Below the pieces are notes generated by a model. That model saw only the letters and a list, made by a program, of their open reading frames with translations, was not told the origin of the DNA and searched no databases. Shown here in pieces: positions 43,782-56,500 of a DNA stretch of 64,000 bases. Each line of letters starts with the position of its first letter. Within the stretch, counting starts at the first letter, position 1. The translations under genes were made by a program, and so were the position numbers. The DNA is taken from the NCBI GenBank assembly GCA_020847735.1, contig JADLBL010000021.1, forward strand, positions 62,001 through 126,000. The letters are read 5' to 3'. The stretch is from Candidatus Eisenbacteria bacterium (lineage in GTDB: Bacteria > Eisenbacteria > RBG-16-71-46).

Positions 43782-44693
43782 TCAGCGGCGCGGCTTCGCG
43801 TTGAAGCCGGCCCGCAGGAACGAGAGCGCCAGCGGCCACGCCTCCTGCGTCGCGCGCAGGTTGGCTCCGTCGCGGCCGTCCTGCTGGCGCAGGAAACCGT
43901 GGCCCGCGCCCGCGAACTCCCGGTGCTGGTACAGCCTGAGCTTCGCGCCGGCGAGCACGCGGCGGGCCGGCTCGATGGTCGCGTTGACGCGGGCGTCGTC
44001 GCCGCCGTAAAGCCCGAGCACCGGAACGCGCAGCTTCAGCAGGCTCGCGCTGTCGGGAGCGGAGCCGTAGAAGACGACCGCCGCATCGAGGTCCGGCCGG
44101 CTCGCGGCGTAGGCGAAGCACGTCGAGCCGCCCCAGCAAAAGCCGACCGCCGCGCTGCGCCCGTTCGCGGCCGGAAGCGACTTCGCCCAGGCGCGCACGG
44201 CGTCGAGGCGCTCCGCGGCCGTCGCGGGCTTCAGGCGGCGGATCGCGGCGACGACGCTGTCGCGGCCCGGAAACGACGAGGTGCCGCCGCCGCCGGGCCC
44301 GAGGCCGGAGAGCAGATCGGGGGCCACCGCGATGAATCCGCTGCGCGCGAGCTGGTCGGCGAGCGCGCGAATCCAGTCCGTGAGCCCGAAGATCTCGTGA
44401 ATGATCACCACGACCGGCGCCTTGTCGGAGCGCTCGGGATACGAGATCCAGGTGTTCAGCGCCGAGCCGTCCGGCAGCTTCACGTCCTGGTACTCGCCGT
44501 GCCGCGGCGAATGCTCGAGCTCGTCCTTCGCCGCCGCTTCGCCGGCCGGCAGGTTCGGATCGCGTGCCGGCGCCGCCACGGCCGGGTCGGTCGCCGCGCC
44601 AGGATCGTGGTCGTGCCCGCCCATGCCCTGGGCGGGCGCCACGGCGGGAAGGAGCAGGAGGGCGGAGAGCACGAGCGGGGCCGAAGCGCGCAT
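43782..44693 (-). CDS. Secreted dienelactone hydrolase family protein
   Basis: 303 residues from ATG at 44693. A signal peptide (about 1-22) precedes a His/Asp-rich segment GGHDHDPG. The alpha/beta-hydrolase domain has VVVIIHEIFGLTDWIRALAD, nucleophile Cys186 in GFCWGGS, Asp232 in LYGGDDARVN and His265 in GAGHGFLR, matching the Cys-Asp-His triad of dienelactone hydrolases; Glu100 (HEIFG) is the usual modulating residue. Export to the periplasm is unusual for the aromatic-degradation enzyme but common for this broader family. The natural substrate is unknown. Confidence 0.85.
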   Translation of the reverse strand: MRASAPLVLSALLLLPAVAPAQGMGGHDHDPGAATDPAVAAPARDPNLPAGEAAAKDELEHSPRHGEYQDVKLPDGSALNTWISYPERSDKAPVVVIIHEIFGLTDWIRALADQLARSGFIAVAPDLLSGLGPGGGGTSSFPGRDSVVAAIRRLKPATAAERLDAVRAWAKSLPAANGRSAAVGFCWGGSTCFAYAASRPDLDAAVVFYGSAPDSASLLKLRVPVLGLYGGDDARVNATIEPARRVLAGAKLRLYQHREFAGAGHGFLRQQDGRDGANLRATQEAWPLALSFLRAGFNAKPRR

Positions 44694-44852
44694 GACGTTC
44701 CTTTCGTTCGGGGTCGGGCCGCCATCATTGGCGGAACGGGCGCAGGCGGGCAACGGGAATCTGGACCGCGGAGCCGCGGCGCGGCCGCGGCGATCACCGC
44801 TGGCGATGCGCGTTCGGACCGGGCTACAGTCCGCCGACTCCTCGGGGGCCCC

Positions 44853-45785
44853 ATGCCGCTGATGCGCAAGGTACTGCTGTCGGCTTCGCGGTCGCGCTGG
44901 CTGAGCGAGCGCGCGATGCGCTCCCGGGTCGTGCGGCGGGCGACGCGGCGGTTCATGCCCGGCGAGCGGCTCGACGACGCGCTCACGGCCACGCGCGAGC
45001 TCGAACGCGCCGGGATGCCGACCATCCTGACGCGCCTCGGCGAGAACCTCGAGAGCGAGGCGGACGCGCGGGCGGTCGGCGACCACTACGTCGAGGCGCA
45101 CGAGCGCGTGCGCGCGGCCGGGGTGAACGCCGAGATGTCGGTCAAGCTCACGCAGCTCGGGCTCGACCTGTCGCCCGCGACGGCCCGCGCGAACCTCGTG
45201 CGCATCGCCGCCGCCGCCGCCGCGCAGGGCCGGACGGTCTGGGTGGACATGGAGGGCTCCGCCTACACACAGGCGACGCTCGATCTCTACCGGAGCGCCC
45301 GCGCCGAGCGCGCCAACCTCGGCATCGCGGTGCAGGCCTACCTGCGGCGGACCGCCGACGATCTGGAGGCGCTGATCGCCGCGGGCGCCGCGATCCGGCT
45401 GGTCAAGGGCGCCTACGACGAGCCGGAGCGCATCGCGTTCCGCACCCGGAGCGAGGTGGACGCGAACTACGTGCGGCTCGCCGGGCGCCTGCTCGCAGGC
45501 GAGGCGCTCGCCGCCGGGGTGTTCCCGGCGTTCGGCACCCACGACGAGCGCATCATCGAGCACCTGCGCGCGCATGCCGCGGAGGCCGGCGTGGCGAAGG
45601 AGCGCTACGAGTTCGAGATGCTCTACGGCATCCGCCGCGAGCTGCAGGCGCGGCTCGCGGGCTCGGGGCATCGCGTGCGCGTGCTGATCAGCTACGGCGA
45701 GGCCTGGTTCCCGTGGTACATGCGCCGGCTCGCCGAGCGACCGGCCAACGTCTGGTTCGTGGCGCGCAGCGTGTTCGCGAGGTGA
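44853..45785 (+). CDS. Proline dehydrogenase (monofunctional)
   Basis: 310 residues from ATG 44853, the size of monofunctional PRODH enzymes of Thermus/Bacillus type. Family segments: AEMSVKLTQLGLDLS, VWVDMEGSAYTQATLDLY, VQAYLRRT, RLVKGAYDEPERIAF, FGTHDERIIEH, YEFEMLYGIRREL and VLISYGEAWFPWYMRRLAERPAN. It oxidises proline to pyrroline-5-carboxylate, passing electrons from FAD to the quinone pool at the inner membrane. No P5C dehydrogenase gene is in the window. Confidence 0.92.
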   Translation: MPLMRKVLLSASRSRWLSERAMRSRVVRRATRRFMPGERLDDALTATRELERAGMPTILTRLGENLESEADARAVGDHYVEAHERVRAAGVNAEMSVKLTQLGLDLSPATARANLVRIAAAAAAQGRTVWVDMEGSAYTQATLDLYRSARAERANLGIAVQAYLRRTADDLEALIAAGAAIRLVKGAYDEPERIAFRTRSEVDANYVRLAGRLLAGEALAAGVFPAFGTHDERIIEHLRAHAAEAGVAKERYEFEMLYGIRRELQARLAGSGHRVRVLISYGEAWFPWYMRRLAERPANVWFVARSVFAR

Positions 45786-45846
45786 GCCGGATGCCCGGGT
45801 TCCCGATGGCGACCCGCCCCGCCGAACGCTCATCCGGAGGCAGCGC

Positions 45847-48084
45847 ATGAGTCCGACCCGCAGGAGCGCGCGCACGCGCGCACGCACGTTGTCCGTCTCG
45901 GTTCCCGACGACTTCGCGCGCTGGCAGCGCCCGTCGGCCCCGGCCCTCCGCGTCGCGAAGTCGGTGAAGCGCGCGCGCGGGCGGTACCTGCTCGCCGCTC
46001 GGCCCGACACGGTGGACTTTCGCGACCGCATGTACCAGGCCTCGCTCGTCGAGGTGCCGCGCGAGCGCCCGCTCGAGGACTTCCTGCGTCTCGGCCTGCC
46101 GGTGCTCGATCAGGGCCGCGAGGGCGCGTGCACCGGCTTCGCCCTCGCGACCGTCGTGCACTACCTGCTGCGCACGCGCGCGCCCAGCGGCGACGCCGCC
46201 GGGCGGCGGCGCGAGCGGGACTTCGACCGCATCGAGGTCAGCCCGCACATGCTCTACCGCATGGCGCGCCGCTACGACGAGTGGGCGGGCGAGGACGACG
46301 ACGGCTCGAGCGCGCGCGGGGCGATGAAGGGCTGGTTCAAGCACGGCGTCTGCTCGCTGTCGGCGTGGCCGGCGGCGGATCCGGGCGTCGCGGACACGCT
46401 CCTGACCGACGCGCGCGCCCGGGATGCGCTCGCACGACCGCTCGGCGGCTACACGCGCGTCAACCACCGCGACCTCGTGGCCCTGCACGCGGCGCTCGCC
46501 GAGGTCGGCATTCTCTACGCGACGGCGTGGGTGCACGCCGGCTGGGAGGCGGTGAAGTCCGATGGCCGCGTGGACCCGCGGCGCGACCGGGGCAACCAGG
46601 GCGGCCATGCGTTCGCGATCGTCGGCTACGACCGGGACGGATTCTGGCTGCAGAACTCGTGGGGCGGGCGCTGGGGGCGGAGGGGCTTCGGCCACGTCAC
46701 CTACGGCGATTGGCTCAAGAACGGCACGGACGTGTGGGTGGGGCGCCTCGGCGCGCCGGTCGGCCTCGCCGCCCGCACGCCGGCCGCGCTGGAGACGGCG
46801 GCGAGCCTGGCGGGCGGCGGCGTGAAGACGCCGCTGGCGATCGCCGATCTGCGGCCGCACGTCGTCAGCATCGGCAACGACGGGCGGTTGCGGAACTCCG
46901 GGATCATGGCGTCGGACGCGCAGGCGGTGCACCAGCTCTTCAGCGACGACTTCGTCCGGATCACGAAGGGCTGGAAGAAGCGCCGGTTGCTGCTCTACGC
47001 GCACGGCGGGCTGTGCGACGAGGACGGCGCGCTGCACCGCATCCAGGACTATCGCCGCGCGCTGCTCGAGGCCGAGGTCTATCCGCTCGCGTTCGTGTGG
47101 AAGACGGATTACTGGACGACGATCCGCAACGTGCTCGAGGACGCGCAGCGCCGGCGAAAGCCGGAGGGCATCCTCGATGCGACCCGCGACTTCCTGCTCA
47201 ACCGTCTCGACGACGCGCTCGAGCCCGTCGCGCGCGCCGCGACGGGCAAGCTCGAGTGGGACCAGATGAAGCAGAACGGCCTCGCGGCGACGCTGCAGGC
47301 GAACGGAGGCGCGCGGCTGGTGGCCGAATACGTGCGCCAGCTCGCCGCGCAGGGCGTCGAGGTGCACGTCGCCGGGCACAGCGCCGGAAGCATCTTCATG
47401 GCGCCGCTCGTGCGGCTGCTCGCGACCCGCGGCGCGGTGGACTGGACCGGCATGCCGGACGCTTCGGGCCTCGCCCACGCGGACTCCGAGCCGGGGCTCG
47501 GCGTGCCGATCGAGAGCGTCACGATGTGGGCGCCCGCGTGCACGATCGACCTGTTCGCCCGCTGCTACAAGCCGGTCGTGGACGCGCGAGGGGTCGGGCG
47601 CTTCGCGCTCTTCACGCTGACGGACAAGGCCGAGCAGGACGACCACTGCGCGCACGTCTACAACAAGTCGCTGCTTTACCTGGTCTCGCACGCGTTCGAA
47701 GCGACGGCGCGTAATCCCCTGATCCCGGTCGGCGCGAAGGGCCGGAACCTGTTCGCCGCTGGCGTCGGGATCCTCGGCATGGAGTGGTGGCTCACGCGAC
47801 ACCCCGAGACACGGAACTGGTTCCAGCGGCTGGACGGCGCGAGTTCGATGGCCGACGAGGGCGCGGCCGTCTGGGTGCTGTCGCCGAACGCCGTCGGCGA
47901 GGGTTCGCGCAACGGCGCGGGGGCGAAGCACCACGGCGACTTCGACGACGACGGCGCGACCGTGCAGGCGACGCTGGCGCGCATCCTCGGCCGTCCGTCG
48001 CTGGCGGCGGGCGCGCTCCGGCCGACCTTCGAGCGGACCGCGGCGTCGCGCCGCGACCGGCGCGAGGCCTACAACCGGAAGTAG
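45847..48084 (+). CDS. Papain-like cysteine peptidase fused to an alpha/beta-hydrolase
   Basis: 745 residues from ATG 45847. The N-terminal half is a C1-family peptidase: LDQGREGACTGFALAT with nucleophile Cys95, GGHAFAIVGYDRDGF with His254 and WLQNSWGGRWGRRGFG with Asn270. The C-terminal half is an alpha/beta-hydrolase: KKRRLLLYAHGGLCDEDGA, then VHVAGHSAGSIFMAPL with Ser512, and MWAPACTIDLF. No signal peptide is visible; the start is Arg-rich. Peptidase plus lipase/esterase-type hydrolase in one chain is unusual. It could be a toxin-like or polymer-degrading enzyme; the role is unknown. Confidence 0.85.
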   Translation: MSPTRRSARTRARTLSVSVPDDFARWQRPSAPALRVAKSVKRARGRYLLAARPDTVDFRDRMYQASLVEVPRERPLEDFLRLGLPVLDQGREGACTGFALATVVHYLLRTRAPSGDAAGRRRERDFDRIEVSPHMLYRMARRYDEWAGEDDDGSSARGAMKGWFKHGVCSLSAWPAADPGVADTLLTDARARDALARPLGGYTRVNHRDLVALHAALAEVGILYATAWVHAGWEAVKSDGRVDPRRDRGNQGGHAFAIVGYDRDGFWLQNSWGGRWGRRGFGHVTYGDWLKNGTDVWVGRLGAPVGLAARTPAALETAASLAGGGVKTPLAIADLRPHVVSIGNDGRLRNSGIMASDAQAVHQLFSDDFVRITKGWKKRRLLLYAHGGLCDEDGALHRIQDYRRALLEAEVYPLAFVWKTDYWTTIRNVLEDAQRRRKPEGILDATRDFLLNRLDDALEPVARAATGKLEWDQMKQNGLAATLQANGGARLVAEYVRQLAAQGVEVHVAGHSAGSIFMAPLVRLLATRGAVDWTGMPDASGLAHADSEPGLGVPIESVTMWAPACTIDLFARCYKPVVDARGVGRFALFTLTDKAEQDDHCAHVYNKSLLYLVSHAFEATARNPLIPVGAKGRNLFAAGVGILGMEWWLTRHPETRNWFQRLDGASSMADEGAAVWVLSPNAVGEGSRNGAGAKHHGDFDDDGATVQATLARILGRPSLAAGALRPTFERTAASRRDRREAYNRK

Positions 48085-48223
48085 CTCCCCGGCCGCGCGG
48101 CGATTCGTTCGCGGCGATCGTCCGGCGCGGCACGCGGGCCGGCGCCGGCGCGCTCGCGTCACGCGGCGCCGCGCTCGTCACGGCGCGTGCGCCGGGGCTC
48201 CGGGCCGTGCGAGAGTGCGGGGC

Positions 48224-49540
48224 ATGAGAGTTTCCGCGCTCCTCGCACTGCCCGCCGCGGTCGTTCTCGCGACGATCGCCCTCGTCCCGGCGCCGCGCGC
48301 GGCGGAGACGTCCGACACGCTGAGCTGGCAGTGGCACCTGCGGGCGGCGCGTGCGGCGCTCGCGTCGGGCGATGACGCGCTGGCGCGAGCGCACCTGATC
48401 GCGACGGACTCGCTGTCCGGCGGGCACACGGGCGCCAGGTCGGCGCTGGCGACGCTGGCGGCGCGCGCGGGCGACCGCGAGGGCGTGCTGCGCTGGCTGG
48501 ACGCGTTCGCGCGGACCGGCCTGACGCGCGACGTCGGGCGCGACACGCTGTTCGCGCCCTGGCGGCAGGACAGCGCGTTCCGCGCCATCGCCGCGCGCCT
48601 CGCGGCCAACGCCGCGCCGGTGGGGGACCTGTCGCCCGCCGTCGCGCTCGGCGACGCCTCGCTGCTCGCCGAGGACGTCGCGTGGGACGCGCCGCGCGGG
48701 CGCTTCCTCGTCAGCTCGATCCACCGCCGCCGGATCCTCGCGGTGGACCGCGCCGGCAGTGTCACCGGCTTCACCGAACCCGGCGCGGGCATGACGTGGG
48801 GAGTCTATGGACTCGCGCTCGACGCCGCGAACGGCCTGCTGTGGGCGACGACCGCCGCGGGGCCCGAGTGCGACGCGTACAGTCCGTCCGACTCGGGACG
48901 CACGGCGCTGTTCGCCTGCGACCTGCGCACCGGCCGGCTTCGGCGGCGCGTCGAGCTGCCGCGCGCGGCCGCGCGCCAGGTGCTCGGCGACCTCGCGGTC
49001 GGACCCGACGGCACGGTGTACGCGAGCGAATCGCTGGGCGGCGCGCTCTACCGACTGCGCCGGGGCGGCGGGACGCTCGAGACGCTCGTGCCCGCGGGCG
49101 AGTTCGTCTCGCCCCAGGGCTGCGTTCTCTCGGCGGACGGCGCCCGCCTGTACGTGGCCGATTACGCCCGCGGGATCGCCGCGGTGTCGCTGGCGGGCGG
49201 CGGGGTGACGTGGCTGCCGCGACCCTACTCGCTCTCCTCGGGCGGCGTGGACGGCCTCTACCGCGACGGCGATCGGCTGATCGCGATCCAGAACGGCCCG
49301 AACCCGAAACGCGTGCTCGAGCTGTCGCTGGATTCGGCCGGCACGCGCATCACCGCCTGGCGCGTGCTCGCGCAGGGCGGCGAGCGGCTGGGCGAGCCGA
49401 ACCACGGCACGCGGGTCGGACGCGAGTTCTACCTGATCGGCGACAGCGGCTGGGACCGCGTGGGCGAGGACGGCCGGCTGCGCACGGGCGCGGACTCACG
49501 GCCGCCCGTGCTGCTCAGGCTGTCGCTCGACCACCGCTGA
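48224..49540 (+). CDS. Secreted beta-propeller (SMP-30/NHL-like) protein
   Basis: 438 residues from ATG 48224. The signal peptide (MRVSALLALPAAVVLATIAL) is followed by a helical region (residues 30-120, HLRAARAALASGDDALARAH, TPR-like). The rest is a six-bladed propeller-like domain: GRFLVSSIHRRRILAVDRAG, WGVYGLALDAANGLLWATT, GDLAVGPDGTVYASESLGG, CVLSADGARLYVADYARGI. These are NHL/SMP-30 gluconolactonase-type strands. No complete gluconolactonase metal site is identified. Periplasmic or extracellular; ligand unknown. Confidence 0.75.
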   Translation: MRVSALLALPAAVVLATIALVPAPRAAETSDTLSWQWHLRAARAALASGDDALARAHLIATDSLSGGHTGARSALATLAARAGDREGVLRWLDAFARTGLTRDVGRDTLFAPWRQDSAFRAIAARLAANAAPVGDLSPAVALGDASLLAEDVAWDAPRGRFLVSSIHRRRILAVDRAGSVTGFTEPGAGMTWGVYGLALDAANGLLWATTAAGPECDAYSPSDSGRTALFACDLRTGRLRRRVELPRAAARQVLGDLAVGPDGTVYASESLGGALYRLRRGGGTLETLVPAGEFVSPQGCVLSADGARLYVADYARGIAAVSLAGGGVTWLPRPYSLSSGGVDGLYRDGDRLIAIQNGPNPKRVLELSLDSAGTRITAWRVLAQGGERLGEPNHGTRVGREFYLIGDSGWDRVGEDGRLRTGADSRPPVLLRLSLDHR

Positions 49541-49563
49541 AGCCGGGCCCGGCGGACACGGGG

Positions 49564-50016
49564 TCAGAGCGGCCAGTCGCGCAGGATGCGTTCGGTGTCC
49601 TCGAAGTGTCCTTCCTCGTCGGCGACGATGTTCTCGAGGTGCACCTGCAGGCCCTTGTCGCCGGACTGCTCCGCCTGCTTCGCCCGCCTGGTGTAGTCGG
49701 CGCGGGCGCGGCGCTCGGCCTCGAGCACGGCCACCAGCATGTCGTGGTTGGTGTGCGCGACCGGCACCGGGCGCGGAACGGTGGTCGGCTCGCCGCCGAG
49801 GGCGACGATCTTGTTCGCGAGGAACTGGGCGTGCGCGGTCTCGCCCGGGACCTCGGAGAGGAAGAACTGCGAAAGCTGCGGCCGGTAGGGGCCGGTCGTC
49901 TTCGCGGCGTAGGTCATGTACTGGATGATGGCGCTGAGCTCGCCCGCCAGATCCTCGTTGAGCAGGGCGATCATCTTCGCGTTCCGGTTCACGGCGGACT
50001 TCTTCCTGGCAGCCAT
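49564..50016 (-). CDS. Ferritin-like di-iron protein (bacterioferritin/Dps-like)
   Basis: 150 residues from ATG at 50016; a short basic start (MAARKKSAVNRNAK) precedes the four-helix bundle. Probable iron ligands are Glu26 in DLAGELSAIIQY, Glu59 and His62 in PGETAHAQFL, a Glu in LEAERRARADY, and Glu/His in DEEGHFEDTERIL. The spacing is that of ferritin-like di-iron domains (E..., ExxH, E, ExxH). It stores or detoxifies iron and lacks the Dps N-terminal signature. Converges on the beta-propeller gene. Confidence 0.85.
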   Translation of the reverse strand: MAARKKSAVNRNAKMIALLNEDLAGELSAIIQYMTYAAKTTGPYRPQLSQFFLSEVPGETAHAQFLANKIVALGGEPTTVPRPVPVAHTNHDMLVAVLEAERRARADYTRRAKQAEQSGDKGLQVHLENIVADEEGHFEDTERILRDWPL

Positions 50017-50173
50017 GTGGAGCCTCCGTGGTGACCCCCGAAGGGGTGCGGGGTGGGTGCGGCGACGTCGCGAACCTACACCCATCGCACGCCCGGCGGC
50101 CCGCGGGGTTGTCCGGAGGGGAAACCGCACGACGTGCCGGCGCGACGCCGCGGCGGTAGTATCGCGCGCGTTC

Positions 50174-50854
50174 ATGCCCGACGACTCCCACGATCCGCTG
50201 CTGCGATTCGCGCCCGCCACCGTGCACGGGCGCTACTTCGTGCGTCCGCCCGCCGGGACGGGCGGCGCGTGCTGGCTGGTGGGATTTCACGGCCAGGGGC
50301 AGACGGCCGAAGCGTTCTTTCCATCGCTCGCGCGGGTGCCGCGCTCGGGTCGCTGGCTGGTCGCCTCCGTGCAGGGACTCAATCGCTATTACTCCGGCAG
50401 GTCCGACGCCGTCGTGGCCAACTGGATGACACGGCAGGATCGCGAGCAGGCGATCGCCGACAACGTCGCCTGGGTGGACGGCGTGTGCGACGCGCTCGAG
50501 CGCGAGTTCGGCCCTCCACGCGCGATCGTCTTCGCCGGCTTCTCGCAGGGCGTCGCGATGGCCTATCGGGCCGGCCTGCTCGGCCGGCGGGAGTGCGCGG
50601 CCATCATCGTCTCGGGAGGGGATGTGCCGCCCGAGTTCGCCGCCGGCACCCCGCGCCCGTGGCCGCGAGTCCTCGTGGCGACCGGCGATGGCGACGGCTG
50701 GTTCACGCCCGCGCGGCTCGAAGGCGACCTCGCCATCGTCCGGCTCTCGCGCCCCGACGCACGCTGGCTGGTCTTCGAGGGCGGGCACGAGTGGAGCGAG
50801 GCGCTCAGCGAAGCGGCGGGCGGCCTGCTCGCGGAGATCGAGCGCGGGGCGTAG
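50174..50854 (+). CDS. Alpha/beta-hydrolase, phospholipase/carboxylesterase type
   Basis: 226 residues from ATG 50174. The oxyanion region LVGFHGQGQTAEAFFP, nucleophile Ser124 in FAGFSQGVAMAYRAG, the acid Asp in VATGDGDGWFTP and the His in FEGGHEWSE form a complete triad of the family that includes bacterial carboxylesterases and YpfH-like proteins. No signal peptide. It is divergent from the ferritin-like gene. Substrate unknown. Confidence 0.85.
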   Translation: MPDDSHDPLLRFAPATVHGRYFVRPPAGTGGACWLVGFHGQGQTAEAFFPSLARVPRSGRWLVASVQGLNRYYSGRSDAVVANWMTRQDREQAIADNVAWVDGVCDALEREFGPPRAIVFAGFSQGVAMAYRAGLLGRRECAAIIVSGGDVPPEFAAGTPRPWPRVLVATGDGDGWFTPARLEGDLAIVRLSRPDARWLVFEGGHEWSEALSEAAGGLLAEIERGA

Positions 50855-50958
50855 GACGCGCCCGGTGCGCGGACCCGGGCCCGGGCCGATGCCGCCGAAC
50901 GGGCTTCGGGTGCGTCCTTCCGCCGCGAACTCCCGGATCGTCCGGTGACGCCGCGCGG

Positions 50959-53250
<2,292 letters not shown>

Positions 53251-53500
53251 GGTCGGGATCTCCGGGGGGGGGCGGGATGAAGGAGCAGGAACCGCGCGGA
53301 CCGTGCGGTGCGGGGAGCGGCCGGGCGGCAGGATAGCAGGGGGATCGGAGCCCGGCAGCCCGCCTGCGGCCCTTTTCGTGACCGCCGCTGGATCGCGTGT
53401 GACGCCCACCGCTTTGCGGCATTCCAGAAAACGTCCGGCACCCGCCGGACGACTCGCCGTGCGAGTTCTCCTGTCCGCCCCACCCGCCCCGGGAGGCCCC

Positions 53501-56500
53501 ATGATCTCCTCGACCGACACCACCCGCCCCCTGCGCGCGGCCCTCCGCGTGGCCGGCGCCATTTCCCTGGCGCTCGCGCTCGCAGCGCCCGCCTTCTCCG
53601 CCGAAACCCCGCCCACCGAGCTCGTGATGCCGAAGCTGTGGGAACCCGACCGCAGCGCACAGGCGTTTCCCGGGCTGGCCGAGGTCATGAGCGGCGAGGG
53701 GTCGGGCGCGAACCTCACCGCGACCCGCATGGGCGCGCTCGCCGCGGGCCTCAAGCCGCCCGCGCAGCCGTCGCTCGTGGGCACGACTCCCGGCTGGGCG
53801 TACGAATCGAACGTCGCGAGCCGCTACCTCGGCAGCTACGCGCACCCGCTGGGCGACCTCAACGGCGATGGCTACGGCGATTTCGCCGCGACCGGAAACG
53901 TCAACTCGTTCAACACCGCGCTCTACGTGTTCCTCGGCTCGGCGTCGGGGCCCGCGCTCCAGCCGGGCTTTCCGGTCACGACGCTGCCCGCGGACGCGGC
54001 GATCTGCCCGGCCGGCGATGTCAACGGCGACGGCTTTGCCGACATGGCCATGTTCTGGCCGAACAACGGTAACCTGCGGCTCTACTTCGGCAGCGCCGCC
54101 GGCCTCAGCATGTCCGGCTTCAACACGCTCAACGCGCACTTCCCGGCGCTCTCGCTCGGCATGAGCGGCGGGCCGGCGGGCGACGTGAACGGCGACGGCT
54201 ACGGCGACGTCATCTTCGGCATGCCCAACTACGGCTCGATGTTCCCGTGCGGTCCCGCGACCGGCGCCGGGCTGGTCGAGGTGATGTACGGTTCGGCCAC
54301 CGGACTCACGGCGAGCAGCAACTGGTACGGACCGGGCTGCTTTTCGGTGGGCTCGGGGGCGGGACTCGGCACCTCGGTCGCCGGCGCGGGTGACGTGAAC
54401 GCCGACGGCTACGACGACATCATCGCCGGCGCGCCTGGCGCGGATCTGCAGTTCGTCGGCGTGGTCGGCAAGGCCTACATCGTGTACGGCTCGGCCAGCG
54501 GCCTGCCGCTGATCAATGGCTTCAGCAACGTCGGCTCGATCTCCTCGGGCACCACGATCGCCGGCCAGCACCTCTTCGGAACGTTCGGCAACTCGGTCGC
54601 GGCCGCCGGCGACGTGAACGGCGACGGCTACGCCGACGTCGCGGTGGGCTCGCCCTACGACGACAACTACGGCACCGACTCCGGGCTGGCCTCGATCTTC
54701 CGCGGCACTTCGGCGGGCGTGGACACCGCGACCGCGAACCGCCTGTGGTGGGACAGCTCCGGCGTTCCAGGGGCGATGTTCGGTGTTTCGCTCGATCCGG
54801 CCGGCGACGTGAACGGCGACAGTCATCCCGATCTGCTGATCGGCGAGACCTCGCGCTGGGACCTGCTGCAGAGCGCGGGCAGCGTGATGCTGATCCAGCA
54901 GACCCTCGCCAGGCCCAGCACCTACGCGACCGCGCGCACCGCGGGCGACGTGAACGGCGATGGGCTCAGCGACGTGCTCGTCGGCGACACCTACTGGACG
55001 AACGGCGAGAACCTCGAAGGGCGCGTGTCCGTCCACTACGGCGCCGGCGGGGCGCCCTCGACGTTCGCCAACTGGTCCGTCACGCAGAGCGCGATCGACA
55101 ACCCGAACCTCGGCTGGTCGGTGGCGGGCGGCGACGTGAACGGTGACGGCTACGAGGACGTCATCGTCGGCTGCCCGACCTGGTACGACTTCACCACGGG
55201 CGGCAGCTACAACAACGGCCTGCTGATGGTGTTCTACGGTCACGTGACGGGGCTGTCGGCTTCCTACGACTGGTTCTACTTCGGCGCCAACGGCGACCAG
55301 ACCGGCCTCTCGGTCGCGACCGCCGACGTCAACGGCGACGGCTACGCCGACATCCTCGCCAGCGCGCACACCGCGGCGGGCAACAGCGGCCTCGTGCGCG
55401 TGTGGTTCGGCAGCTCGAGCGGGCCCTCGGTCTCTGGCCCCAACCAGACGCTCACTGCCCCGGCCCCCGGCGGCTACTTCGGAGCCTCGGTCGCGGCCGC
55501 GGGCGATGTCAACAACGACGGTTATCCAGACGTCGTCGTGGGCGCGCCGAACGCCGAGGACCCTGTCACGCCGATCAGCGACCAGGGCGTCGCCTACGTC
55601 TACCTGGGCGGCGCGGGCGGCGTGGTGACGCCGCCGGTGTGGTCGCGCGCGGGCGGGCAGGTGAACTCGCACCTCGGCCAGAGCGTCGCCGGCGCCGGCG
55701 ACGTGAACGGCGACGGGTACGCCGACGTCGTCATCGGCGAGCCGGACTTCGACTCGGTGGATCGGTTGGGCAATCCCTACCCGGACGCCGGACGCGTCCA
55801 CATCGCGTACGGTTCGGCGGGCGGCCCCAGCGGCTCCTACTTCATGAACACGTTCGCGTCCTGGCGCTTCGGCGCCAGCGTCGCGGGGGCCGGCGACGTG
55901 AACGGCGACGGCTACAGCGACATCATCGTCGGCGGTCCGTCCGCCACGAACACGCTCCCGGGCGAAGGCGTGGCTCGCGTTTTCGCCGGCGGCCCATTCG
56001 GCCTTGGCGGCCTGCTGTGGTCGCAGTTCGGCGGCGAGGCGAACGGCGGGTTCGGCTCCGCGGTCTCCTCGGCCGGCGACGTGGACGGCGACGGGCTGAG
56101 CGACGTGCTGGTCGGCGCCGTGTTCCAGGACATGGGAGGCCCGCAGGATCAGGGCCGCGCCTACGTGTACCGCGGCCCGCTGCCCGCGGGCGCAAGCCCC
56201 GTGTGGACCGCGAGCGGCGGCTCGACGTTCGCGAACCTCGGCCATTCCCTCGCCAACGCGGGCGACGTGAACGGCGACGGCTGGAGCGATCTCGTCTTCG
56301 GCCTGCCGGGCTACAACGGCACCGGCTACCGCCAGGGCATTGCGCGCACGTACTACGGCTGCGGTTATGGCGGCGCGTTCCAGATCGGCCGCGCCTACCG
56401 GTTCACCGCGCCTGCCCACCAAATGCAGCCCTCGACGATGAGCGATCCGGGCGGCGTGTACCTGCTCTCGACCGGCCGGTCGTCGGCGGGCCGCGCCAAG

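Noticed and set aside
53850-56300. Tandem DNA repeats or CRISPR-like periodicity
   Set aside because: The similarity comes from the encoded FG-GAP motifs; spacing is irregular at DNA level and there are no identical repeats with unique spacers.
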